From contig NZ_JAKKUV010000001.1 of assembly GCF_021864465.1 (NCBI RefSeq), forward strand, positions 320,895 to 384,894: 64,000 bases of DNA, in the 5' to 3' direction. How positions within the stretch are numbered: position 1 is the stretch's first letter; every line of letters begins with the position of its first letter. Below, in pieces: positions 9,281-19,464 of this stretch. The translations under genes and the position numbers were made by a program. Origin of the DNA: Hyphobacterium sp. SN044. GTDB taxonomy: Bacteria; Pseudomonadota; Alphaproteobacteria; Caulobacterales; Maricaulaceae. Below the pieces are notes generated by a model, which saw nothing but the letters and a program-made list of their open reading frames with translations, was not told the DNA's origin and searched no databases.

Positions 9281-9507
9281 GGTGCGCGCGTCTCCAGTGC
9301 CAGGGCGTGCAATTCGCCGCCCATCCGTCCCTGCAGCGCGGCATAGACCATCTGGTGCTGCTTCACGCGTGGCAGGCCGCGGAAGGCCTCGGCGACGACC
9401 ACCGCCTTGTAGTGATCGCCATCGCCGGCAAGGTCGATGATCTCGACCTCTGCGCCGTCAATCCCGTCGCGGATCAGCTGGGCGATGTCATCGGCTTGCA
9501 TGGGCAT
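9277..9507 (-). CDS. bolA: BolA family protein
   Basis: A 76-residue BolA-like protein. BolA proteins partner CGFS glutaredoxins through a bridged [2Fe-2S] cluster. The class II KH-like fold is seen in VEIIDLAGDGDHYKAVVVAEAFRG followed by LPRVKQHQMVYAALQGRMGGELHALAL; the invariant C-terminal His is in GELHAL. A start two codons later (MQADD) is also possible. It is the first gene of bolA-AKR-grxD, and the presence of both BolA partners in one transcription unit supports the pairing. Confidence 0.92.
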   Translation of the reverse strand: MPMQADDIAQLIRDGIDGAEVEIIDLAGDGDHYKAVVVAEAFRGLPRVKQHQMVYAALQGRMGGELHALALETRAP

Positions 9508-9594
9508 GAGAAATCCGTAACTGGTTCTGCTCGTATCAAAACTCTAATGCAGGGTTTTGCCGCTTCGGCGCAAGTCAGGGAAAGAGAGATCGTT

Positions 9595-10569
9595 ATGCGC
9601 AATTTGGGTCTTGCGGCCGTCCTGGTGTCCGCCATCGCAACCGTGGCGTTCGCATCCGCACAGGCGCAGACGGTCGATCGCGATTCGGCGTTGACCGATC
9701 TGCGCATTCTTTCGGCCGATGATATGGACGGCCGCGGCACCGGCACCGAGGGGGCCGAGCGCGCCCGGGCCTATATCACGGGACGGTTCGAGGAGATCGG
9801 CATCCTCCCGGCCTTCGAGGACTACGAGCACGACTTTTCCTATGAGCGGCAGGGCGCCAGCCACGACGCCATCAACCTCGTCGGCTATATCGAGGGTACG
9901 TCGGACAGCGACACGGTGATGATCGTCACCGCGCATTACGACCACCTCGGCCATTGCGGCGGACAGATCTGCAACGGGGCCGACGACAACGCCTCCGGCG
10001 TGGCCGCCATGCTGGCGATCGCGGCGGACTTCGTGGCCAATCCGCCCGAGCATGACGTCTACTTCGCGGCGCTCGACGCCGAGGAAGTTGGCCTGCAGGG
10101 CGCCCGCGCGCTGGTCAGCGATTTCCCGGTGGCCCTCGAACGCCTCGCGCTCAACGTCAATCTCGACATGCTGGGCTATCAGGAAGAAAGCGAGCTGCCC
10201 GCCGCCGGGGCTTTTCACTATCCCTTCCTGCGCGAACGCGTGGACCGGGCCGGGGCGGTCGAGGGCATCACCCTGATCCAGGGCTATGATTCACCGGAAT
10301 GGGGCGAGAATGGCGACTGGACCTATGCGTCCGACCACGGCCCCTTCCACCGCGCGGGCATCCCCTTCATCTATTACGGTGTTGATTTCCATCAGCATTA
10401 TCACCAGCCGACCGATGAGTACGAAGTCATACACTACGACTTTTTCGTCGGCGCGACCCAGACCGTGATGGATGCTGTGCGCCTGTTCGACAGCGAACTG
10501 GACGCGATCCGCGAGGACCGTGATGCGGCGCGTGCCGAGCGCCCGACCAAGCCGGGCATGGGGCAGTAA
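9595..10569 (+). CDS. Secreted zinc metallopeptidase, M28 family (first of three)
   Basis: A 324-residue M28 aminopeptidase-type protein, probably exported (MRNLGLAAVLVSAIATVAFASAQA signal, in pieces). The two-zinc site is complete: His/Asp in AHYDHLG (H114, D116), Asp in NGADDNASG, the Glu pair in LDAEEVGLQG, Asp in NVNLDMLGY (D191) and a C-terminal His in YHQPTDEYEVIHYD. AAAGAGAGA precedes the ATG at 9595, which settles the start inside a longer open frame. M28 enzymes remove N-terminal residues from peptides. The gene is divergent from bolA. Confidence 0.9.
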   Translation: MRNLGLAAVLVSAIATVAFASAQAQTVDRDSALTDLRILSADDMDGRGTGTEGAERARAYITGRFEEIGILPAFEDYEHDFSYERQGASHDAINLVGYIEGTSDSDTVMIVTAHYDHLGHCGGQICNGADDNASGVAAMLAIAADFVANPPEHDVYFAALDAEEVGLQGARALVSDFPVALERLALNVNLDMLGYQEESELPAAGAFHYPFLRERVDRAGAVEGITLIQGYDSPEWGENGDWTYASDHGPFHRAGIPFIYYGVDFHQHYHQPTDEYEVIHYDFFVGATQTVMDAVRLFDSELDAIREDRDAARAERPTKPGMGQ

Positions 10570-10603
10570 AAGGGTACGGTATCCCTGCAAGAGGCAATGC
10601 AAT

Positions 10604-10742
10604 CCCTTCTCCCCTTTTTTGAAGGGGAGAAGGTGCCCGTCAGGGCGGATGAGGGGTTCTGCTCCGTAGTCAGACGAGGGAGTCTGCCCCCTCACCCGGC
10701 GCTTCGCGCCACCCTCTCCCCCAAATGGGGGCGAGGGGAACG
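10604..10742. repeat. Intergenic repeat, copy A
   Basis: A block between the M28 gene and purL built of short palindromes: CCTTCTCCCC ... GGGGAGAAGG, then CGGATGAGGGGTTCTGCTCC, then CCCTCTCCCCCAAATGGGGG. Its reverse complement reappears at 21331-21453, and related units lie at 21519-21624 and 31401-31517. The palindromes could act as terminators or processing sites between the convergent genes. Confidence 0.8.
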
Positions 10743-10748
10743 AGACGC

Positions 10749-12953
<2,205 letters not shown>

Positions 12954-13050
12954 GTCAGACGTGTCCGGCTGGGGCTTCGGCGTTTCCGCCTTCTAGCCGT
13001 CCCGGACCCCGCACGCAAAGCCTCCGTCACCTGCCTGTCAGGCGTTCGGC

Positions 13051-13419
13051 CTATTTACCGGCGTTGGCGTCCCAGTACTGGACGATGCGCTCGGCGGTGG
13101 CTGCGATGTCGGTGTCGTTGCGGGTGTCGTGGACGATCAGCAGCGCCTGGCCGCCCGTGTCGACCGCCGTGCACTGAATCGTCACGTCCCGCTCCATGTG
13201 GTCGGTCTGGTAGGCATAGACGCCGATCGAACCGCGCTGCAGTTCACCGACCGAATAGACCCGCGAATAATTGTTCAGGATGCGGTAGGCGCGGCTGATG
13301 CAGTCAGCCGTGCTTGTGGAGTTCAGCAGGCCGCGAATTTCCCAGCCTGCGGCATAGGAAGGCGCTGCGGTCATCACGGCCGCAGCGGCCGCAGCCGCGA
13401 TGGCAACTAACGTTCTCAT
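13051..13419 (-). CDS. Small secreted protein between purQ and purL
   Basis: A 122-residue protein with a signal peptide (MRTLVAIAAAAAAAVMTAAP, cleavage near SYAA). The mature part contains Cys in TADCISRAYRI and TIQCTAVDTGG and a predicted alpha/beta core. AGGGGAA precedes the ATG at 13419 and fixes the start; the frame runs 46 codons further upstream without support. I do not recognise the family. It lies on the same strand between purQ and purL, an unexpected place for an exported protein. Confidence 0.75.
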   Translation of the reverse strand: MRTLVAIAAAAAAAVMTAAPSYAAGWEIRGLLNSTSTADCISRAYRILNNYSRVYSVGELQRGSIGVYAYQTDHMERDVTIQCTAVDTGGQALLIVHDTRNDTDIAATAERIVQYWDANAGK

Positions 13420-13504
13420 GGTTTTTCCCCTGTCACTGCGAGAGCGACAGGTTTCCACAAGCCGCCCCGACCGGCAATCACCGGAACGAGGGATTTCCGA
13501 AAAA

Positions 13505-14167
13505 TCAGGCGCTTCCGAGCAGACTTTCGAACACACCAAGCCCGTCCGTGCCGCCATGATCGGCGTCCACCGCGCGTTCGGGGTGGGGCATCATGCCCAT
13601 GATCGTGCCGCGCGCATTGGTGATTCCCGCAATGTCGCGCGCCGAGCCGTTCGGATTGTTCGCATAGCGGAACACGACCTGACCTTCGCCTTCGAGCCGG
13701 TCGAGCGTGGCGGCGTCAGCGAAGTAATTGCCGTCATGGTGCGCGATCGGGAAGACGACTTCGCGCTGACCGCCATAGGCGCTGGTGAACTGCGTGTTGC
13801 CATTCTCGATCGTCAGCGGCGCCTTCTCGCAGATGAAGGTCAGCCCCGCATTGCGCATAAGCGCGCCAGGCAGGAGGCCGGTCTCGGTCAGCACCTGGAA
13901 GCCGTTGCACACACCGAGGATCGGCGCGCCGCGTTCGGCATGCGCGCGCAGTGCGGGAATGATCGCCGAGCGCGAGGCCATCGCGCCGCAGCGCAGATAG
14001 TCGCCATAGGAAAACCCGCCCGGAACCATCACGAATTCGGTGCCGTCGGGCAGTTCGGTTTCCTGGTGCCAGACCATGGCGGGGGCATGGCCCGTCACGC
14101 GCTCGATCGCGTCGTGCGCGTCGCGGTCGCAGTTCGAGCCGGGGAAGACGATAACGGCGGATTTCAT
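13505..14167 (-). CDS. purQ: Phosphoribosylformylglycinamidine synthase, glutaminase subunit PurQ
   Basis: The class I glutamine amidotransferase that supplies ammonia to PurL. The 220 residues contain the nucleophile elbow ILGVCNGFQ with the catalytic Cys, the oxyanion block [14 protein letters not shown] and the His-Pro-Glu end of the triad ([10 protein letters not shown]). The N-terminus [12 protein letters not shown] is typical of PurQ. It is separated from purS, its usual neighbour, by the parDE module. Confidence 0.97.
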   Translation of the reverse strand: MKSAVIVFPGSNCDRDAHDAIERVTGHAPAMVWHQETELPDGTEFVMVPGGFSYGDYLRCGAMASRSAIIPALRAHAERGAPILGVCNGFQVLTETGLLPGALMRNAGLTFICEKAPLTIENGNTQFTSAYGGQREVVFPIAHHDGNYFADAATLDRLEGEGQVVFRYANNPNGSARDIAGITNARGTIMGMMPHPERAVDADHGGTDGLGVFESLLGSA

Positions 14168-14229
14168 GAGCAGGCCTTTAGCAGGACGGTTCGAGATTGG
14201 CGAGCGGGGGATTCAGGCCCCGTCACAGC

Positions 14230-14517
14230 CTACAGATTCTCGTCGGGCAGCATCCGCCCATGGAGCACACGAAGAACCAGAATCGAGTCTCCTCGAACCT
14301 CATAGAATATCGCGTGCGCCTTGTAGATGAGATGGCGGGTCGGCGGACGGATGCCGTCCAGTATGCCGCTTGCGATCGGAAATCGAGCGAGCGTTTCGAA
14401 CGCCGCCGTGAGGCTCTGGCTGTAGAGCTCCGCCTGTTCCCGTCCGAAGCGCTCAAGCCCGTCTAGATAAAGGGCGACAAGGTCGTCTTCGGCACGCGAG
14501 GTGAACTCAATCCGCAT
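14230..14517 (-). CDS. parE: ParE-type toxin of a parDE toxin-antitoxin module
   Basis: A 95-residue RelE/ParE superfamily protein. ParE toxins usually poison DNA gyrase. The N-terminal pattern RIEFTSRAEDDLVALYLDGLERFGREQAE and the C-terminal block RPPTRHLIYKAHAIFYEV ... VLRVLHGRM fit the family at its usual length. The start at 14517 (MRIEFTSRAEDD) lies 11 bases inside the 3' end of parD, the normal antitoxin-first arrangement with coupled translation. Confidence 0.9.
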   Translation of the reverse strand: MRIEFTSRAEDDLVALYLDGLERFGREQAELYSQSLTAAFETLARFPIASGILDGIRPPTRHLIYKAHAIFYEVRGDSILVLRVLHGRMLPDENL

Positions 14518-14761
14518 GACCGCGCCGCTTCGCCTCGGCACGGGCACCATCCATGATCTGGTCGAAAGACTTCCCGCTGGGGCCGCTGGCAATGCCGTCA
14601 TCGATCGCGCGCTGAAGGGCCTCCAGCTTGCGATGATTGCTCTCGCTACGGCGGATCAGGTCGCGGACGAAATCGCTCGAATTCGCGTACTCACCAGAGC
14701 GCACGCGGTCCTCGACGAATTTCTTGAGTTCGCCGGGCAGGGAAACATTCATCGTCGCCAT
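14507..14761 (-). CDS. parD: ParD-type antitoxin (CopG/ribbon-helix-helix)
   Basis: An 84-residue antitoxin. The N-terminal ribbon-helix-helix DNA-binding unit (MNVSLPGELKKFVEDRVRSG then YANSSDFVRDLIRRSE) would autoregulate the operon. The C-terminal part (ALQRAIDDGIASGPSGKSFDQIMDGARAEAK, in pieces) is the ParE-binding tail. The start at 14761 (MATMNVSLPG) was chosen from the family; an ATG three codons later is an alternative. It overlaps parE by 11 bases and lies between purS and purQ. Confidence 0.92.
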   Translation of the reverse strand: MATMNVSLPGELKKFVEDRVRSGEYANSSDFVRDLIRRSESNHRKLEALQRAIDDGIASGPSGKSFDQIMDGARAEAKRRGHAD

Positions 14762-14787
14762 GGGACGCTCCGCGTTTGCGAGGTCCC

Positions 14788-14816
14788 AGACTACCAAGAA
14801 TGACAAACTTTGCCAA
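14788..14816 (-). promoter_or_regulatory. Candidate parDE promoter with a palindromic site over its -35
   Basis: On the minus strand, TTGGCA (14816-14811) and TAGTCT (14793-14788) are 17 bases apart, about 27 bases before the parD start. An 11-base imperfect palindrome, CCAACGATTGG (14823-14813), overlaps the -35 and could be a ParD operator. Only the match is seen; autoregulation is inferred from the family. Confidence 0.5.
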
Positions 14817-14832
14817 TCGTTGGGCGGGGTAC

Positions 14833-15072
14833 TTACTCGATCTCGACGGTGAAATTCTCGATCACCGGATTGGCGAGCAGCTTGTCGCACATTTCCTTCA
14901 CGCGGGTCTCGGCGGCCGCCTTGTCGTCGCCGGTCAGTTCCAGCTCGATCAGCTTGCCCTGACGCGCTTCGGTGACTTCGGAATAGCCCATCGTCTTCAG
15001 CGCGCCGGCAACGGCGGCCCCTTGCGGATCCAGAACACCGGGCTTCAGGAATACGTGGATGCGGGCTTTCAC
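14833..15072 (-). CDS. purS: Phosphoribosylformylglycinamidine synthase subunit PurS
   Basis: The 79-residue PurS bridges PurQ and PurL in the FGAM synthase complex. The sequence [20 protein letters not shown] then [16 protein letters not shown] is diagnostic. The start is GTG at 15072, overlapping the purC stop by 4 bases (GTGA), so translation is coupled to purC. The stop lies 72 bases before the parD start. Confidence 0.95.
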   Translation of the reverse strand: MKARIHVFLKPGVLDPQGAAVAGALKTMGYSEVTEARQGKLIELELTGDDKAAAETRVKEMCDKLLANPVIENFTVEIE

Positions 15073-15827
15073 TTCCAGGCCTCGTCGTTGGCGGCGCGGG
15101 GCGCCTCTTTCATGATTCCCAGACGGCGGGCGACTTCCGCATAGGCCTCGGTCACATTCCCGAGGTCGCGGCGGAAGCGGTCCTTGTCCATCTTCTCGTT
15201 GGTTTCGATGTCCCACAGTCGGCAGCTATCCGGGCTGATCTCGTCGGCCAGCACCGTGCGGACCATGTCGCCTTCATAGAGGCGGCCGAATTCCAGCTTG
15301 AAATCGATCAGGCGGATGCCGACCGCGGCGAACATGCCCGACAGGAAGTCGTTCACGCGCAGGGTCAGCGAGATGATGTCGTCGATTTCCTGGGTCGAGG
15401 CCCAGTTGAACGCCGTGATGTGCTCTTCCGCCACGAGCGGATCGCCGAGCGTGTCGTTCTTGTAGCAGAACTCGACGATCGAACGGGGCAGGGGATCGCC
15501 CTCGGCGATGCCGAGGCGCTGGCTGATCGAGCCTGCGGCCACATTCCGGCAGATTACTTCCAGCGGGATGATCTCGACTTCGCGGACCAGCTGTTCGCGC
15601 ATGTTGAGCCGGCGGATGAAGTGGGTCGGCACGCCGATCCGGCCGAGATTCAGCATGATGAATTCGCTGATCCGGTTGTTGAGGACGCCCTTGCCCTCCA
15701 GCGTGGCCTTCTTCTTGTTGTTGAAGGCGGTGGCATCGTCCTTGAAATACTGGACGAGGGTGCCCGGTTCCGGACCCTCATAGAGGATCTTGGCCTTGCC
15801 TTCGTAGATCTTCTTGCGGCGGCTCAT
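15069..15827 (-). CDS. purC: Phosphoribosylaminoimidazole-succinocarboxamide synthase
   Basis: SAICAR synthase joins aspartate to CAIR in purine synthesis. The 252-residue protein has the nucleotide-binding start [19 protein letters not shown], the conserved [18 protein letters not shown] and the metal-site block [10 protein letters not shown] ... [14 protein letters not shown]. The start [13 protein letters not shown] (15827) follows family alignment. It heads purC-purS and is divergent from the ATPase inhibitor gene. Confidence 0.97.
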   Translation of the reverse strand: MSRRKKIYEGKAKILYEGPEPGTLVQYFKDDATAFNNKKKATLEGKGVLNNRISEFIMLNLGRIGVPTHFIRRLNMREQLVREVEIIPLEVICRNVAAGSISQRLGIAEGDPLPRSIVEFCYKNDTLGDPLVAEEHITAFNWASTQEIDDIISLTLRVNDFLSGMFAAVGIRLIDFKLEFGRLYEGDMVRTVLADEISPDSCRLWDIETNEKMDKDRFRRDLGNVTEAYAEVARRLGIMKEAPRAANDEAWK

Positions 15828-15954
15828 GGGTGCGCTCCCTGCCCGAAAAGCGCGAACGCGGCCCCGAATCGGATCGCGGGCCGCGTGTCGGATGGCGAAA
15901 CTAGACCCGCGCCCGGCGGGCCGCAACGCGCACAGCAATAGGCGCTTTGCGCGA

Positions 15955-15983
15955 TTGATTTAGTGGGTTTGCCAAGCTAACGA
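15955..15983 (+). promoter_or_regulatory. Candidate sigma-70 promoter of the ATPase inhibitor gene
   Basis: TTGATT (15955-15960), a 17-base spacer and TAACGA (15978-15983) lie 36 bases before the ATG at 16019. Confidence 0.5.
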
Positions 15984-16018
15984 AAGCCCTCAGGACAGCG
16001 TAATGCGGAGACGCCCGA

Positions 16019-16342
16019 ATGACCTCGATGGACGATCGCGAAAAAGCCTTTGAGAACAAGTACGCGCATGATCAGGCGCTGGAGTTCAAGGCCGTCGCAC
16101 GCCGGAACAAGCTCCTTGGCCTGTGGGCCGCGGAACTGATGGGGATCGAGGGCGAAGCCGCCGCGAACTACGCGAAAGAGGTCGTGAAGGCCGATTTCGA
16201 GGAAGCCGGTCACGAAGACGTCTACCGCAAGGTGAAGGGCGATCTCGATGCCAAGGGCGTCGACATGTCCGAACACCTGATCCGCAAGCAGATGGACGAT
16301 CTTCTCGCCACCGCGCGCCAGCAGGTCCAGGCCGAGGGCTGA
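16019..16342 (+). CDS. F1-ATPase inhibitor subunit zeta (DUF1476)
   Basis: A 107-residue helical protein of the DUF1476 family. In Paracoccus the family member is the zeta subunit that inhibits ATP hydrolysis by the F1Fo-ATP synthase. Diagnostic segments are DDREKAFENKYAHDQALEFK, ARRNKLLGLWAAELMG and the C-terminal helix pair ending LIRKQMDDLLATARQQV. GGAG lies 8 bases before the ATG. Proximity to purC is a pattern I recall from other alphaproteobacteria. The inhibitory role is inferred from the family. Confidence 0.9.
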   Translation: MTSMDDREKAFENKYAHDQALEFKAVARRNKLLGLWAAELMGIEGEAAANYAKEVVKADFEEAGHEDVYRKVKGDLDAKGVDMSEHLIRKQMDDLLATARQQVQAEG

Positions 16343-16345
16343 GGC

Positions 16346-17422
16346 CTAGCTGCCGAACCGGCCCCAGCGGGCGCGCGTGCCGCGTCCGTCGATATGCACG
16401 AAGGGGCCGTGAATGGCGTTTGCGTCATAGGCGCCAATGCCGCCTTCGGGCAGGTTCTTCGCAGCGAACAGATCTTCGGCATAGTCGTAGAGGAATTCCG
16501 CGTCGGCCCGGGTGATCCGTCCGTCGCCATTGAGGTCGTCCATCACCGAGTCGTTGCCGGCCACGTCGGGATAGATGTCCGCCGCGTCGCCATACATGTG
16601 CCGGGACAGGCGGGCCGAACGGATCTCCGTATTGTAGAAGGGCGTGCGGTAGCCACTCATCACGAAGAAGCTGTCGGCATCGGTCAGCGCATCTTCCTGG
16701 AGTTCGGCCAGCACCGCTTCCAGACGCAAGAGCAGATTGCCGGAAACCAGCGCGAATTTCGGCCAGTGGCCGGGCTGCTGCTTGCAGATGAATTGCCCGA
16801 TCGTGAAGCTGGGCGAGACCGGCGTGTCCATGTCGTCCTCGGTCAACCGGATTAGTCCTTCCGGGGCGTTCTGCGGGTATTCGCCGATCCGGTAGCCTTC
16901 CATTACGGTGTCTCCATTGAGCGGTGCGAGGACGAAGAGCGAAATCTCGTGCGCTTCCCCGGTCCCGTCGACCAACCGCACCTCGAGCGTGTCGGGGGCG
17001 TCCGGCGCGGTCCATTCATGCCGTTCGGCAGTTTCGCCGACCGTTTCGCCGTCGATGACGAGCTCCACCGGGGCGTCGGCTTCGATTGTCACGGTTTCAC
17101 CGGGCATGGTGAGGTGGTGCCAGGTCTTGTACGGCAGGTCCTTACCGTCGACGCTGATCTCTTCGGCCGGTTCGCCCGATACAGCCTCCGCGTCGGCCGG
17201 TTCGTCCGCCTCCGTTTCCGTTTCATCGGCCGCGGCCTCCTCCGGTGCGTCAGCGCCTTCGAGACCGGCCTCCTGTCCGGGCATCCGGGCGGCAACCAGT
17301 TCGGGTGCCGCGCCGCGCTCGGCTATCGCGCTGTCGCGTTCCGCGGGTGCGCCGCAGGCTGGCAGTCCAAGTCCGCTGGCTGCGAAGGCTGCGAGGGAAA
17401 GTCCGTAGCGGATGGCTTTCAT
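16346..17422 (-). CDS. M15A-type murein peptidase lipoprotein with an EF-hand-like insertion
   Basis: A 358-residue lipoprotein (signal to LPAC, Cys23). Residues about 25-95 are Ala/Glu-rich and probably a flexible linker. The C-terminal domain is a D,D-carboxypeptidase-like M15A fold with the zinc motif HMYGDAAD (HxxGxAxD, H275 and D282), MSGYRTPFYNTEI before it and GPFVHIDGRG (H343) after it. An EF-hand/dockerin-like loop DLNGDGRITRAD (296-307) sits between the metal motifs. The start lies 3 bases after the L,D-transpeptidase stop, so the two form an envelope operon. Target: peptidoglycan stem peptides, by inference. Confidence 0.85.
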   Translation of the reverse strand: MKAIRYGLSLAAFAASGLGLPACGAPAERDSAIAERGAAPELVAARMPGQEAGLEGADAPEEAAADETETEADEPADAEAVSGEPAEEISVDGKDLPYKTWHHLTMPGETVTIEADAPVELVIDGETVGETAERHEWTAPDAPDTLEVRLVDGTGEAHEISLFVLAPLNGDTVMEGYRIGEYPQNAPEGLIRLTEDDMDTPVSPSFTIGQFICKQQPGHWPKFALVSGNLLLRLEAVLAELQEDALTDADSFFVMSGYRTPFYNTEIRSARLSRHMYGDAADIYPDVAGNDSVMDDLNGDGRITRADAEFLYDYAEDLFAAKNLPEGGIGAYDANAIHGPFVHIDGRGTRARWGRFGS

Positions 17423-17425
17423 CGA

Positions 17426-19234
17426 TCACGCTCCACGGGCTCCGACGAAGCCGAGCTCGCTGCCCGCGAGCGCCTGAACCACGGCTTCGTCGCGATTGTA
17501 GATGTCGTTGTGGAAGAGGATATCGCCGTCCTCTTCGACCTCGACGGTGAAATAGACGATGTAGACGGGCACCGGTTCGGCAAGGTCGAAACGGGTGTGC
17601 TCCTGCTCGTCCCAAGCCGTATCGATGGCCTCGATCTGGTCGGGAATTCCGCCGGCTTGCATTGTCCAGCGGGCCATCTCGTGCGGCCGTTCAAGCCGGA
17701 TGCAGCCTGAGGAAAAGGCCCGGATGTCATTCTCGAACAAGTGCGTGCCCGGCGTGTCGTGCATGTAGACCGAGTGGTCGTTCGGGAACATCAGCTTCAC
17801 CGTGCCGAGCGCATTGTCGGTGCCGGGACGCTGGACGAGGCGGTAGTGGTTCTCCACGCCCGGAATTGTCCAGTCGACCGAATGGGGATCGACCTGTTCG
17901 CCGGTGTCGCGGCTTAGAACGTAGTAATTGTGACTGGTGATGTATCCGGGATTGCCGCGGATATCGTCGAGCTTGTCGGCGCTCAGGATGTTTTCCGGCA
18001 CGTACCAGCGCGGATTGGCGATGATGTATTCGATCGTGTCGGTAAAGACCGGCGTCTCGCGGCTCGGCATGCCGACAATGGCGCGCATGTCGAGTGCGGC
18101 CTCGCCATTCTCCCGCGCCTCGGCGCGGAAGGCGGGGACATTCACCCGGATATGCCGTTCGCCGAACATGGGCGGCGCCTGGCGCCAGCGCTCGATATTG
18201 GCGTCGATGCGTTCCAGTTTTTCCTGCGCCGTGACGTTCAGCGCCGCGATCGTGTTGGGGCCGAGCAGTCCGTCGCGTTCAAGCCCGTTGCGGCGCTGGA
18301 ATTCGATCAGCGCGGATTCGACCGCTTCGGTGAAATGCTCGTCCGATGCTGTTTCCGGGATGGATTTCGAACCGTCCTGGATCTGGTTGTCGTCCTCGGA
18401 CCCGGGTTCGTCGATGATAAAGCCCTCTTCCTCGAGCCGCTGCCGCAGCGTGGCAATCGCCGGATCGGTGTCGCCCGGTTCCAGCACCTCGCCCGGGTGG
18501 GGAACCGGCGTGAAGCCGCCATTGGCGACATGATCGGCATAGACGGCGCGGGCCTCGATCAGCTCACCATATTCGGGGTGCAGCGGCTGAAGCTGCGCAT
18601 AGTCGAACGCGCCTTCGCCGGCATAGGCCAGCTGGACGTCAAGCGGCTCGGGATCGGGGGCGGCCACACCACCCGGCATCAGATTGGCTTCCGCATCGAT
18701 GCCGTTCCGTTCGCGGTCGGCGATGCTCAGGAAGACGCGCGACAGGAAGACATCCGCGGCGGCGCGTTCCTGTCCACGGCTTCCGAGCGCGTCGACGGAG
18801 GCCTCCACCCGCTCGATCATGCCGGGCTGAAGCCTCAATCCTGCCGCCTCGGCGCGCTCGAGACGAGACAGCAGGTCGAGGGCACCGGCCTCGGACCAGA
18901 TCGGGTCGTAGATGCGCTTGGCATAGGCCTCGCGCAGGGCGATTTCCAGCGGCGCGCCGGTACGCTCGTTGTGGACGATCCGTTCGTCGTCGGTGGAGAA
19001 TTGCGCCCGGATATGCCGCGCTGTGCTCTCGTCGGGGATGCGCCCCGATGGCCCGCGCTGTTCGCCGACGATGTCGGCGGCGTCTTCGCGGATTTCCACG
19101 CCGTGGTCTTCGGTCACGGCGATGGCCGGTTCGACACCCGTCTCTGGAACGGGGGGCTTGCCGAATGCAACAACGCCCGCCGCGATTACGGCGGCCGCGC
19201 TCGATCCGGCGAGAAGAGGTTGAAGATAGGCCAT
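17426..19234 (-). CDS. L,D-transpeptidase, YcbB/LdtD-like, with peptidoglycan-binding domain
   Basis: A 602-residue periplasmic protein with an N-terminal membrane anchor or signal (residues 5-24). A YcbB-like helical scaffold follows (about 90-240), then a PG_binding_1 domain (about 250-335, ending FQRRNGLERDGLLGPNTIAAL) and a YkuD catalytic domain (about 360-520). The nucleophile is Cys511 in IRAFSSGCIRLERP, with the catalytic His in VYMHDTPGTHLF. Such enzymes make 3-3 crosslinks in peptidoglycan. AAGGAGG 8 bases before the ATG is one of the best ribosome-binding sites in the window. The M15 peptidase follows directly. Confidence 0.92.
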   Translation of the reverse strand: MAYLQPLLAGSSAAAVIAAGVVAFGKPPVPETGVEPAIAVTEDHGVEIREDAADIVGEQRGPSGRIPDESTARHIRAQFSTDDERIVHNERTGAPLEIALREAYAKRIYDPIWSEAGALDLLSRLERAEAAGLRLQPGMIERVEASVDALGSRGQERAAADVFLSRVFLSIADRERNGIDAEANLMPGGVAAPDPEPLDVQLAYAGEGAFDYAQLQPLHPEYGELIEARAVYADHVANGGFTPVPHPGEVLEPGDTDPAIATLRQRLEEEGFIIDEPGSEDDNQIQDGSKSIPETASDEHFTEAVESALIEFQRRNGLERDGLLGPNTIAALNVTAQEKLERIDANIERWRQAPPMFGERHIRVNVPAFRAEARENGEAALDMRAIVGMPSRETPVFTDTIEYIIANPRWYVPENILSADKLDDIRGNPGYITSHNYYVLSRDTGEQVDPHSVDWTIPGVENHYRLVQRPGTDNALGTVKLMFPNDHSVYMHDTPGTHLFENDIRAFSSGCIRLERPHEMARWTMQAGGIPDQIEAIDTAWDEQEHTRFDLAEPVPVYIVYFTVEVEEDGDILFHNDIYNRDEAVVQALAGSELGFVGARGA

Positions 19235-19464
19235 GTGCCGCGCCTCCTTGAGAAGCGTTTGCTTACAAGGGCCAATTCGGCGCGGCGGGGCGAAGTTCCG
19301 GCTTTCGGCTGCAGAAATAAAAACGCAGTTTCGCTCGGAACCCGGGCATGGGGCATGCGTTGGCGCGCGCTCTCAAGCGCGACACCGCTCCCTTTTGAAA
19401 TCGGCTTTGAGAAGGCCTGGGAAGATGTGGATCATTTCCCGGAGCGGGCGGCCGGTCTGGCCGG

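Noticed and set aside
10604-10742. CRISPR-like repeat array in the G-rich intergenic blocks
   Set aside because: The units are unequal palindromes without regular spacers, and no cas genes are present.
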